Of a stretch of DNA of 64,000 nucleotides, positions 43,194 through 50,734 are shown in pieces; within the stretch, counting starts at the first letter, position 1, and each line of letters begins with the position of its first letter. Source of the DNA: SHZI01 sp963698405 (GTDB lineage: Bacteria > Pseudomonadota > Gammaproteobacteria > Steroidobacterales > GCA-2729495); assembly GCA_963698405.1 (NCBI GenBank), contig CAVOQT010000017.1:248001-312000 (forward strand), in the 5' to 3' direction. The translations under genes were made by a program, and so were the position numbers. The notes under the pieces are model-generated. The model was not told the DNA's origin, did not search any database, and saw nothing but the letters and a program-made list of their open reading frames with translations.

Positions 43194-43799
43194 CTACCAT
43201 TTCAGCAACAGACCACGCAGCGTGCTGCGAAAGACATTCGCGAACTGCGGATGTTTTTCGCAGACCTGCAGAACCGGAACCGTGGTAAGCGCCAGCAGTC
43301 GGGCTGCCATGCGCGGATCATCATGACGCAACATGCGCGCCTCATGCAGACGCTCCATCAATACCAGAATGGTCGCCACATACCGGTCATGCGACTGCTG
43401 GACGAGTGGAAACAGCGTCGCGCCGATCTTCATCGACAGCACCAGCCCATCCCGATGCTGCGCCCAGACCTGCAGATAACTGTCTGCGATACCGTTGACG
43501 ATACTTTCAGGCTGATCGACGGTAATCCCGTCCAGCTCCTGCACCGCCAACTCAAACACGGGCTCGATGATCTGCCGCAGCAGATCGTCCTTGTCATCAA
43601 AAAACCGGTAGAAGCTGCTGCGCGCAATGCCGGCCGCCGCGACGATCACATCGACGCTGACCGCTGCATAACTTTCCTCATTGAACTTTTTGGCCGCAAC
43701 CGTGCAGACACGGGCCTTGGTATTTGCCACCCGGCGTCGAACGGCTGGGCTGGCCGGACTGGCAGCAGCTTTGGACTGTACTTTTCGCATGCAGCTCAT
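43194..43799 (-). CDS. TetR family transcriptional regulator
   Basis: 201 aa. The N-terminal helix-turn-helix (VDVIVAAAGIARSSFYRFFDDKDDL pattern) is clear at about residues 48-72; the C-terminal ligand domain is unlike any family I know. The start is ATG 43799, with ATG 43790 possible. An exact 18-bp inverted repeat begins one base from the start codon and a second, imperfect copy lies at the divergent promoter. This suggests autoregulation and control of the DUF420/propeller genes on the other strand. Confidence 0.88.
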   Translation of the reverse strand: MSCMRKVQSKAAASPASPAVRRRVANTKARVCTVAAKKFNEESYAAVSVDVIVAAAGIARSSFYRFFDDKDDLLRQIIEPVFELAVQELDGITVDQPESIVNGIADSYLQVWAQHRDGLVLSMKIGATLFPLVQQSHDRYVATILVLMERLHEARMLRHDDPRMAARLLALTTVPVLQVCEKHPQFANVFRSTLRGLLLKW

Positions 43800-43817
43800 T
43801 AGGACATACCTGTCCTA
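43800..43817. promoter_or_regulatory. Putative TetR operator, copy 1
   Basis: TAGGACA-TACC-TGTCCTA is a perfect palindrome with 7-bp arms and a 4-bp centre. It abuts the tetR start codon. A related site occurs 97 bp to the right. Confidence 0.75.
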
Positions 43818-43867
43818 TTTTTTTCAAGTATTCAGCGTAACACTCGCGAATTGACAAGAAATCTCGA

Positions 43868-43896
43868 TTGACACCGCTCGGATTCCGGGCTCTACT
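43868..43896 (+). promoter_or_regulatory. Sigma-70-type promoter for DUF420/propeller genes
   Basis: TTGACA (43868-43873) and TCTACT (43891-43896, 4/6 to TATAAT) are separated by exactly 17 nt. The second operator begins on the next base and would cover the transcription start. Confidence 0.75.
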
Positions 43897-43914
43897 TAGG
43901 ACAGTACTGTTCGA
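43897..43914. promoter_or_regulatory. Putative TetR operator, copy 2
   Basis: TAGGACA-GTAC-TGTTCGA repeats the left arm of copy 1 exactly and the right arm with two changes. Immediately downstream of the -10 element, it is well placed to block transcription of the plus-strand genes. Confidence 0.65.
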
Positions 43915-43943
43915 TTTACTCCATCAACGAGGTCATCGTCATC

Positions 43944-44420
43944 ATGTTTCCAGCAGGCTTTCTTGGCTCACGCGCCGATATCCTGATCGATATCGTCACG
44001 CTGTCCTTCATCATCATCCTGCCGATCCTGATCATTTCCTGGCGCATGGCACGCAGCCAAAAAGACTACGTCAACCATCGCCGCATCCAGCTTTACCTTG
44101 GCATCAGCCTCGCCATCGTGGTCGGTATTTTCGAGTATGACCTCAAGCTGTCAGGCGGAATCTTCGAGATCACCAAAGGCAGCATTTATGAAGGCACTGC
44201 GCTGCTTAACTGGACGATCTACATTCACACCTTCTTCTCGATACTCACCTCGATCATCTGGGTATTCCTGATCGTCATCTCCCTGTTCAAGTTCGGCAAC
44301 CCGCCCCAGCCGAACAAATTCAGCAGGACCCACCGGATTTTTGGCCGCGCCGGAATGATATGCATGATCATGGCTGGCATCACTTCGCCGCCACTTTATT
44401 ACTTCGGCTTCGTTGCCTGA
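43944..44420 (+). CDS. DUF420-like multi-helix membrane protein
   Basis: 158 aa, with four or so hydrophobic helices (ILIDIVTLSFIIILPILIIS, IQLYLGISLAIVVGIFEYDL, IYIHTFFSILTSIIWVFLIV, RAGMICMIMAGITSPPLYYF). Conserved His/Arg in the loops (VNHRRIQ, SRTHRIFGRAGM) resembles DUF420/heme-transport-associated membrane proteins. First gene of a TetR-controlled pair with the propeller gene 20 bp downstream. Confidence 0.7.
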   Translation: MFPAGFLGSRADILIDIVTLSFIIILPILIISWRMARSQKDYVNHRRIQLYLGISLAIVVGIFEYDLKLSGGIFEITKGSIYEGTALLNWTIYIHTFFSILTSIIWVFLIVISLFKFGNPPQPNKFSRTHRIFGRAGMICMIMAGITSPPLYYFGFVA

Positions 44421-44440
44421 GTCAAAGAGGAATCTGATAC

Positions 44441-45559
44441 ATGAGCAGCGATGCGACAAAGATCGAAACGGTAAAAGGTGACCGTGCCGAAACCGGCCAG
44501 CCGAAATTCATGGCGGCGATCAAGCCGGTACCGAAAGATATCTGCGAAAGGATCTACGCTGGATGGGATGGGGAAACACTGCCTACCCCGCCGACAACCT
44601 CCACCATCAGGCCATTCGAGAAGGGCGATATCTTTCTCAGCTGCACCTATCTGAACAACCCGCATGACAATCACGCCGGTATCGGACGCATCGTGCAGTA
44701 CGACCAGAATCTGCAATACAAGGGCGTGCTGTGGATCGGCTTCACCAGCCACCTGATTGTGCACCTGCGTTTCGCCCCGGATGGCACTCTGTGGGGCTGC
44801 GATTGCCAGGGCCATCACATGATCCAGGTAAAGCCATCCGGCACCTTGCTGCCCGAGACCCGCTTTGCCGACGTGGGACTCGCGAGCCCCTGCTTTCTCA
44901 GCGACGGCACCATCCTGCTGGCCGACTACTTCAAGGGCAACACGCCGCCACCAGGGACCTGCATACGCTCCATCCCCGGCACCGACGGGCTGATCGGCCA
45001 GGGCAAACTGTACCAGTTCACGCGCAAGGGCAAACTGCTCAACGAATGGACGCCGGAGACCGCTCCTGAGCCTTTCGGCTTCAAGGGCATCACGCACATG
45101 ACCCTGCATCCGTCTGAAGACTACGTGACCTACACCACCGAGACTGGCAAGCGGGTCATGCGCTTCAACATCAGGACCGGCAAACAGATGCCAGACCTGA
45201 AAGTCTGCCCCGGCGAAACGAAACCTTTTGAAATGGATCGCAACTGGGCCATTGCGGTGGCCTACCTGCGCGACGGCCGCCTGCTGCTGACTCGCGGTGA
45301 AACCGTCGAGGTACTCAGCGAATCAGGCGAAGTGCTGCGTGAATACCAGCTACCCGCCTATGGCTGGGCAATGATTCAGCCCGGCATAGACCAGAAGAGT
45401 TTCGTCACCACCAACTTCTTCACCGGCATGATGGCGAAGGTATGCATGGAGACAGGCGAAATACTCGGCATGATCGACAGCGGCACCGGCGTGAAGGACA
45501 CACCGAAGGGCGTGGTACCGCGGCTTGGCCTGGCCGGGGTTGCGGAATATCCGGGGTAG
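44441..45559 (+). CDS. Predicted beta-propeller protein, unknown function
   Basis: 372 aa, no signal peptide. Repeats of strands ending in Asp-Gly turns (FAPDGTLWGCDCQGHH, LSDGTILLADYF, FTRKGKLLNEW, YLRDGRLLLTRGE) suggest a six-bladed SMP-30/NHL-like propeller, often lactonases or binding proteins. A catalytic site cannot be assigned. Co-transcribed with the DUF420 gene under the TetR-operator promoter. The stop is 15 bp from the convergent tRNA-Ser gene. Confidence 0.7.
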   Translation: MSSDATKIETVKGDRAETGQPKFMAAIKPVPKDICERIYAGWDGETLPTPPTTSTIRPFEKGDIFLSCTYLNNPHDNHAGIGRIVQYDQNLQYKGVLWIGFTSHLIVHLRFAPDGTLWGCDCQGHHMIQVKPSGTLLPETRFADVGLASPCFLSDGTILLADYFKGNTPPPGTCIRSIPGTDGLIGQGKLYQFTRKGKLLNEWTPETAPEPFGFKGITHMTLHPSEDYVTYTTETGKRVMRFNIRTGKQMPDLKVCPGETKPFEMDRNWAIAVAYLRDGRLLLTRGETVEVLSESGEVLREYQLPAYGWAMIQPGIDQKSFVTTNFFTGMMAKVCMETGEILGMIDSGTGVKDTPKGVVPRLGLAGVAEYPG

Positions 45560-45574
45560 CGCCGTTCTGGTGAG

Positions 45575-45665
45575 TGGCGGAGAGGGTGGGATTCGAACCC
45601 ACGTTACGGGGTTACCGTAAACACGCTTTCCAAGCGGGCGCCTTCAGCCACTCGGCCACCTCTCC
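45575..45665 (-). tRNA. tRNA-Ser (anticodon GGA)
   Basis: 91 nt with encoded CCA at 45577-45575. The acceptor stem GGAGAGG/CCTCTCC, D loop, long variable arm (TTACGG/CCGTAA) and T arm (GTGGG-TTCGAAT-CCCAC) are all present. The anticodon loop TTGGAAA carries GGA, reading UCC and UCU. One unusual point: the anticodon stem CCCGC/GCGTG has a C-U mismatch at its second pair. Confidence 0.95.
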
Positions 45666-45679
45666 GGATCAGTCTGTTT

Positions 45680-45716
45680 GGCTGGCAACGGGCGGCAAGG
45701 TTAGCCCGTTGCAGCC
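45680..45716 (-). terminator. Hairpin between the BamC-like gene and tRNA-Ser
   Basis: GGCTG and CAACGGGC on one side pair with GCCCGTTG and CAGCC on the other, with a single bulged G and a 10-nt loop. It follows the BamC-like lipoprotein gene (stop at 45739). No U-run, so it could be a Rho-assisted terminator or a processing signal. Confidence 0.45.
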
Positions 45717-45738
45717 AGCGCTTCAATGGATCGCCGTC

Positions 45739-46011
45739 TCAGTTGGCAATTTTCTCTTTACGAAAGTAGTCAGGCGGCCGGTCGAGGCAGTCGCTGATCA
45801 CACCACCGTCTGCATTCGGCGATGCCGGTGGCACCGTTATCGCTCCGGAGCGTTCGGGTGCATCCAGCCCCTCCGGAATCTTCAACTCCGGCAGACTGCT
45901 GCTCTTCTGATACTCCTTCGGCTTGGCACAGCGCTTGTCCGGCGATGAGGAAAAACAGCCGGACAACAAGCCTGCCGACAGCAACGCAACGAGCAATACC
46001 CGGGACAACAA
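45739..46011 (-). CDS. bamC: Short BamC-like lipoprotein downstream of dapA
   Basis: 90 aa if started at TTG 46011, which has AAGGGG 9 nt upstream within the end of dapA. A hydrophobic signal leads to lipobox LSGC. The mature segment (CFSSSPDKRCAKPKEYQKSS, then LPELKIPEGLDAP) follows the pattern of the unstructured N-terminus of BamC (Tyr, then L-x-L, then P-x-G-x-x-x-P), the part that binds BamD. The two globular domains of the 340-aa enteric BamC are absent. Position after dapA is the same as in E. coli. Symbol is by position and motif. Confidence 0.6.
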   Translation of the reverse strand: MLSRVLLVALLSAGLLSGCFSSSPDKRCAKPKEYQKSSSLPELKIPEGLDAPERSGAITVPPASPNADGGVISDCLDRPPDYFRKEKIAN

Positions 46012-46012
46012 C

Positions 46013-46921
46013 TCAGCGGGCCCCTTGAACTGCGCCCGGCTGCCGATCGAGCACACCGGCACGACGCATGGCCGCCTCGACAGCTGGCTGACCAGCCACA
46101 CTGAGCTCAGTCAGCGGCAAACGCAGGCCGCCCGGAATCAGGCCGAGGCGCGCGAGCGCCCACTTCACCGGAATCGGATTCGACTCGACAAACAGGTCTT
46201 GATGCAGGCCGGCAAGCAGCTGGTCCAGTTCGCTGGCCAACGCCTGATCACCCGCCAGTGCGGCCTCACACATATCCGCCATCAGCGCCGGTGCCACATT
46301 GGAGGTGACCGAGATGACACCCTGCCCGCCCTGCAGCATGAACTCGCAACCGGTCGCATCGTCACCGCTGAACAGTAAAAAATCATCGCCACAGGCCGCA
46401 CGCAACGGCCGTACCCGGTCGAGATCGCCGGTCGCCTCCTTGATACCGATAATGCCGGGATGTGCAGCCAGGCGGGCAACCGTGGCGGTCTGCATATCCA
46501 CCCCGGTCCTGCCCGGCACGTTATAGAGAATCAGCGGCCGGCCCAGCGCATCAGCAACTGCCGAGAAGTGCCGGTACAGCCCTTCCTGCGTCGGTTTGTT
46601 GTAGTACGGCGTGACGACGAGATAACCATCAATCGGCAGGCTGCCGACCGCCCGGGACAGGTCGATGGTCTGCGCCGTAGAGTTGGAGCCGGTCCCGGCA
46701 ATGACGGGAATCCGTCCAGCCGCCCGCTCGGCAGCCACGCGAATGACTTCTATGTGTTCCGCCCTGGTCAGGGTACAGGCCTCGCCGGTGGTGCCGGCAA
46801 TCACCAGCCCATCGGTGCCCTGCTCTACATGCCAGTCGACCAGGCGCTCGAGACAGGCAAAATCCAGCGCCCCGTCGTCCTTCATGGGGGTGACCAGCGC
46901 AACAAGGCTGCCTGCGAACAT
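46013..46921 (-). CDS. dapA: 4-hydroxy-tetrahydrodipicolinate synthase
   Basis: First committed step of lysine and diaminopimelate synthesis, condensing pyruvate with aspartate semialdehyde. It is 302 aa. Catalytic residues are visible: Thr-Thr in GTTGEACTL near residue 44, Tyr in LYNVPGRTG near 133 and the Schiff-base Lys in IGIKEATGD near 161. TPYYNKPTQEGLYRHF is also typical. Immediately upstream of the BamC-like gene and divergent from gcvR, the classical order. Confidence 0.97.
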   Translation of the reverse strand: MFAGSLVALVTPMKDDGALDFACLERLVDWHVEQGTDGLVIAGTTGEACTLTRAEHIEVIRVAAERAAGRIPVIAGTGSNSTAQTIDLSRAVGSLPIDGYLVVTPYYNKPTQEGLYRHFSAVADALGRPLILYNVPGRTGVDMQTATVARLAAHPGIIGIKEATGDLDRVRPLRAACGDDFLLFSGDDATGCEFMLQGGQGVISVTSNVAPALMADMCEAALAGDQALASELDQLLAGLHQDLFVESNPIPVKWALARLGLIPGGLRLPLTELSVAGQPAVEAAMRRAGVLDRQPGAVQGAR

Positions 46922-47066
46922 GCGAAATGACCGGAAAGCGGGAAGAGGCAGCGATGGTACTGAGGCAACTGCGGGGTCGCAAGGGCGGCCGGTACAACGC
47001 CTTGATGCGGGTCCATTTACCGGTACACTGGCCCTTCAACTTTCAGGGCTTCTGCACGATTTATCC

Positions 47067-47594
47067 ATGGAAAAACTTCTGGCGGTCACAGCAATAGGAC
47101 CGGACCGCGCAGGCGTGGTTCGCGATCTCAGTCAGGCCATCAATGCCTCTGGCGGCAGCATCCGCGAGAGTCGCATGATCGCTCTCGGCGCAGAGTTTGC
47201 CGTGATGATGCTCGTCTCCGGCAACTGGCATACCGTGGCCAAGCTGCAGAACAGCCTGCTCGCACTTCAACAGCAATCCGAACTCACCGTTACGGTACGC
47301 GAAACCCAGCCGCGGCCTGCCGAAACAGCGGCGCCCTATTCCATCGACGTCGTCACCCTCGATCACGAGGGCATCGTGTTCGGCCTGTCCAATTTTTTCG
47401 CCACACGCAGCCTTGAGATCGCCGAGGTCAACACACGCCGTTACAATGCGCCGCATACCGGTGCGCTCATGTTCAGCGTACAGATGACGGTGAACATTCC
47501 GCGCACCGTGCATGTCGCAACACTGCGCGAGGAGTTTCTCGAATACTGTGACGAGCAGAATCTCGATGCAGTGATGGAACCCGCGCAGCGCTGA
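47067..47594 (+). CDS. gcvR: Glycine cleavage system transcriptional repressor GcvR
   Basis: 175 aa from ATG 47067; the frame extends upstream opposite dapA but homology begins here. It contains two ACT domains: LLAVTAIGPDRAGVVRDLSQ with SGGSIRESRMIALGAEFAVM, then SIDVVTLDHEGIVFGLSNFF with LEIAEVNTRRYNAP. In E. coli GcvR binds GcvA and glycine. No gcvA or gcvTHP is in the window. Positioned between dapA and bcp, as in enteric genomes. Confidence 0.93.
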   Translation: MEKLLAVTAIGPDRAGVVRDLSQAINASGGSIRESRMIALGAEFAVMMLVSGNWHTVAKLQNSLLALQQQSELTVTVRETQPRPAETAAPYSIDVVTLDHEGIVFGLSNFFATRSLEIAEVNTRRYNAPHTGALMFSVQMTVNIPRTVHVATLREEFLEYCDEQNLDAVMEPAQR

Positions 47595-47596
47595 AT

Positions 47597-47616
47597 GAGT
47601 CAGAGTCAGAGTCAGA
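47597..47616 (+). repeat. Hexanucleotide tandem repeat in the gcvR-bcp gap
   Basis: GAGTCA is repeated 3.3 times without interruption between the gcvR stop codon and the bcp start, about 14 nt before the bcp ATG. The bcp ribosome-binding region GGGAAA follows at once. Confidence 0.7.
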
Positions 47617-47629
47617 AACGGGAAACAGC

Positions 47630-48097
47630 ATGGGCACGGTTACAGTTGGCAAGGTCGTACCAAATTTCAAGCTGCCGGCAACCGGCGAGAAGAATATTGA
47701 CCTCAAGAGCCTGCGTGGCAGGAATGTGGTCATCTATTTCTATCCGAAGGACAACACCCCGGGCTGCACCACGGAAAGCTGTGACTTTGGCACCCTGCAC
47801 GACAAATTCCGGAAGAAGAACACCGTGATTCTGGGTGTATCACGCGACTCACTCGCATCGCACGAGAAGTTCAAGGCCAAATTCGAATTCCCCTTCGATC
47901 TTCTGTCTGACGCAGATGAGCAGCTCTGCGGGCTGTTCAATGTGATTCGCGAAAAGAACATGTATGGCAAGAAAGTACTGGGCGTGGAGCGCAGTACTTT
48001 CCTGATCGACACCGAGGGAAAGCTGCAACGCGAATGGCGCAAGGTTCGCGTCAAGAGCCACGCTGCAGAAGTACTGGACGCGATCGGCCCGGACTGA
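47630..48097 (+). CDS. bcp: Thiol peroxidase Bcp (PrxQ-type peroxiredoxin)
   Basis: Reduces peroxides with thioredoxin as electron donor. It is 155 aa. The peroxidatic Cys is in NTPGCTTESCDF, with the resolving Cys five residues later, as in the atypical 2-Cys Bcp group. The conserved ILGVSRDS, FDLLSDADEQLC and VERSTFLID segments are present. Downstream of gcvR as in E. coli. Confidence 0.97.
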   Translation: MGTVTVGKVVPNFKLPATGEKNIDLKSLRGRNVVIYFYPKDNTPGCTTESCDFGTLHDKFRKKNTVILGVSRDSLASHEKFKAKFEFPFDLLSDADEQLCGLFNVIREKNMYGKKVLGVERSTFLIDTEGKLQREWRKVRVKSHAAEVLDAIGPD

Positions 48098-48116
48098 CAT
48101 CGCCTGACGGGCGCGC

Positions 48117-49661
48117 ATGCCACACACCTTATCGAGAACAGCACGCGCTCCTCAGCGCGGTATGCAGGCCCGGATGATCCGTGCATGCCTGCACAACTTC
48201 ATCCTCGCCTTTACGATCCTCAGCCTGATCGTTCCGCCACTACCGGCAGCAAACAACGATCTGCCGGATATCGGTAGCCCGGGCGATACCGTTCTGTCAC
48301 GCGACCGGGAACTGCAGATCGGCCGCAGCATCTACCGCAGCCTGATGGATACCGACCGCGTCCTGAGTGACCCTGAAATTCACGAGTACGTGCAGGACAT
48401 CGGGCACAAGCTTGCCATTCAGGCGCATGACGGTGATTTCCAGTTCAATTTTTTTGTCGTCAATGACAGCGCCATCAATGCCTTCGCGCTACCCGGTGGT
48501 TACATCGGCATTCACTCCGGCCTGATCCTGGCAACCAACAGCGAAAGCGAACTGGCCGGTGTCATCGCCCACGAAATTTCGCATGTAACACAGCGGCATA
48601 TTTCACGCGCGGTCTATGCCAACCAGCGCAACAGCATTCTCAGCATGGCGGCCATGCTTGGCGCCATTCTGCTTGGTGCCGCCGGGGGCAGCAGCGACGC
48701 GATAACCGGAGCAATTGCCACCGCACAGGGGGTGGCCGTCCAGCAGCAAATAAATTTCACCCGAGCCAACGAATATGAGGCTGACCGCGTTGGTGTTGGC
48801 GTATTGGCCGCCGCCGGTTTTAACCCGGACGGCATGCCGACATTTTTCGAAACCCTCGCCCGACAGAGCGGGCCACTGGCCAGCCAGGCACCGGAATTCC
48901 TGCGTACACATCCGGTCACCGTAAACCGCATTGCCGAAACCAGGGAACGGGCCGCGTCTCTGCCTCACCCTGAGGTACATGATGCAGCGGGTTACTCACT
49001 GACCAAGGCGCGAATCCGCGTTCTTTCCAGCTCCACACCACAGAAGGCGCTCGATTTTTTCCGCGGTGAGCAGCAAAACCCGAAGAGCATCGGCAATCTG
49101 GGTACCGATTACGGCATTGCCCTGACGCATATGGAACTGGGACAGTACGGCAGTGCACGCGATCAGTTCAGGAACCTGCGCACCGCACATCCGGGCATCA
49201 TTCCCTTTCATACCGGATTGGCAAATGCCGAGCTGGCCCTGGGCAACAAAACCCTGGCATTCTCCATTTACGATCAGGCCATGGCGCTGTTCCCGCGCAA
49301 TGTGCCGCTCACGGTGCACTATGCAGAGGCTCTGCTGGCCAACGGCGACGCGAAAAAGGCGCACAGCATATTGCTGGACCTGCTCAACAATGTTCCTCCC
49401 ACCGCGAAGCAGGTACGGCTCATCGCCCTCGCCGCAAGCGCAGCCGGCGACACAGCGGAGGCACATTACTATATGGCCGAGTTGCACCTGATCAAGGGTG
49501 ATGCAACCATGGCGGCCGATCAGCTACGGCTGGCCTTGTCCATTCCCGGCCTCAACAGCGTGCAGACGGCTCGCTTCAACGCCCGACTCGAGCAGATTCA
49601 GGAATGGGTCGACAAAGAACAAAAAAACCGGCGGCAGAACAACGGAAACGACGGACAATGA
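48117..49661 (+). CDS. bepA: Beta-barrel assembly-enhancing protease BepA (M48, TPR)
   Basis: Periplasmic zinc protease that clears or matures stalled outer membrane proteins such as LptD. It is 514 aa from ATG 48117, or about 495-499 from ATG 48162/48174, which give a better signal peptide (MIRACLHNFILAFTILSLIV). Zinc site HEISH and third ligand in ANEYEADRVG. The C-terminal half is TPR-like (LGNKTLAFSIYDQAMALFPR, NGDAKKAHSILLDLL). Translationally coupled to mlaA by a 4-bp overlap. Confidence 0.94.
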   Translation: MPHTLSRTARAPQRGMQARMIRACLHNFILAFTILSLIVPPLPAANNDLPDIGSPGDTVLSRDRELQIGRSIYRSLMDTDRVLSDPEIHEYVQDIGHKLAIQAHDGDFQFNFFVVNDSAINAFALPGGYIGIHSGLILATNSESELAGVIAHEISHVTQRHISRAVYANQRNSILSMAAMLGAILLGAAGGSSDAITGAIATAQGVAVQQQINFTRANEYEADRVGVGVLAAAGFNPDGMPTFFETLARQSGPLASQAPEFLRTHPVTVNRIAETRERAASLPHPEVHDAAGYSLTKARIRVLSSSTPQKALDFFRGEQQNPKSIGNLGTDYGIALTHMELGQYGSARDQFRNLRTAHPGIIPFHTGLANAELALGNKTLAFSIYDQAMALFPRNVPLTVHYAEALLANGDAKKAHSILLDLLNNVPPTAKQVRLIALAASAAGDTAEAHYYMAELHLIKGDATMAADQLRLALSIPGLNSVQTARFNARLEQIQEWVDKEQKNRRQNNGNDGQ

Positions 49662-50419
49662 ATATCTGGCACGTATTTCAGCAGAGCCTGCTGGCACTGA
49701 CACTGGTTATTTGTTCTGGCTGCGCCAGCACGAAGTCTGTCGGGTACGGCGAGGCCTACGACCCGATAGAGCCTTTCAACCGGGCAATGTACAAGGTCAA
49801 CGACATCGGCGACCGCTATCTGGTGCGGCCGGTTGCCGTCGGTTACGAGCGCGGACTGCCGCCGCAGATGCGCAGCGGAATCCAGAATTTTTTCAGCAAC
49901 CTCAGATACCCCATCACTATCGTGAACGATTTCCTGCAGGGGAAGTTCCGCGACGGGGGCCGGGATACGGGCCGCTTCGTACTGAATACCACGGTGGGGC
50001 TGTTCGGTTTTTTCGACCCGGCCACGCGGATCGGACTGACGGAAAATGATGAGGATTTCGGCCAGACGCTGGGCAAATGGGGTGTGGGCGAAGGTCCGTA
50101 TATCGTGCTGCCGGTATTTGGCCCACGTACACTTCGTCATCTCACTGGCGACGTTGCCGACTCACCCCTGACCCCGCTGATCGACCTCACCAACGAGGAC
50201 ATCGATATCGCCTGGGCCCTGTGGGGGGTGTATCAGATCGACAAGCGCTCGCATCTACTGGAAGTTGATGAGCAGGTTTTCGAGGCTTACGACCCCTATC
50301 TTTTTGTACGCGATGCCTATCTGCAGAACCGGCGCTATCGCATGCACGACGGAGATGTGCCAGTAGACGACAGCTATCTCGATGACATGGACGATATGGA
50401 CAACGGCGCAGACGAGTAG
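49658..50419 (+). CDS. mlaA: Outer membrane lipid asymmetry lipoprotein MlaA (VacJ)
   Basis: 253 aa from ATG 49658, overlapping the bepA stop as ATGA. Lipobox ICSGC puts the acylated Cys near residue 22. The core PIEPFNRAMYKVNDIGDRYL, the LRYPITIVNDFLQGKF region, RFVLNTTVGLFGFFDPA and LGKWGVGEGPYIVLPVFGP are the MlaA/VacJ signatures. It extracts misplaced phospholipids from the outer leaflet and passes them to MlaC. The acidic tail (DDMDDMDNGADE) is unusual in composition. Convergent with mlaB, 6 bp apart. Confidence 0.97.
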   Translation: MNIWHVFQQSLLALTLVICSGCASTKSVGYGEAYDPIEPFNRAMYKVNDIGDRYLVRPVAVGYERGLPPQMRSGIQNFFSNLRYPITIVNDFLQGKFRDGGRDTGRFVLNTTVGLFGFFDPATRIGLTENDEDFGQTLGKWGVGEGPYIVLPVFGPRTLRHLTGDVADSPLTPLIDLTNEDIDIAWALWGVYQIDKRSHLLEVDEQVFEAYDPYLFVRDAYLQNRRYRMHDGDVPVDDSYLDDMDDMDNGADE

Positions 50420-50425
50420 CCGGAA

Positions 50426-50734
50426 TTACTGAGCGTTTTTCGCGACCAGCATATCTTCCACACCGCTGAGCCTGGCAATGGCCAGCAGCTTGTCGGGCAG
50501 AGCGGTAAACCTTAGCGAACGGCCCTCGGCCTGGCCCCAGCGCAGCCATTCGAGCAGCAATGCCAGACCGGCGCTATCAGCGTTGGTAACGCCATCCAGA
50601 TCAATTGATATATCCGAATCCCCGGTAAACAAGTCGCGACTGGCTGTCAGGATCTCGCCCACCGTCGCAAAGACCAGCGGACCACTGAGAGCAAGCTGAC
50701 CCGGGGCCACCGGACGCAACACGGGTGCGGTCAT
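50426..50734 (-). CDS. mlaB: STAS-domain protein MlaB
   Basis: 102 aa. The STAS fold contains DGVTNADSAGLALLLEWLRW, with the Asp-Ser-Ala-Gly loop characteristic of MlaB and anti-sigma antagonists. MlaB stabilises the MlaF ATPase. Its start overlaps the mlaC stop by 4 bp. Last gene of fba-mlaFEDCB. Confidence 0.9.
   Translation of the reverse strand: MTAPVLRPVAPGQLALSGPLVFATVGEILTASRDLFTGDSDISIDLDGVTNADSAGLALLLEWLRWGQAEGRSLRFTALPDKLLAIARLSGVEDMLVAKNAQ

Noticed and set aside
46922..47066. Lysine riboswitch before dapA
   Set aside because: The 145-bp gap is too short and lacks the multi-helix lysine element; dapA has no visible structured leader.
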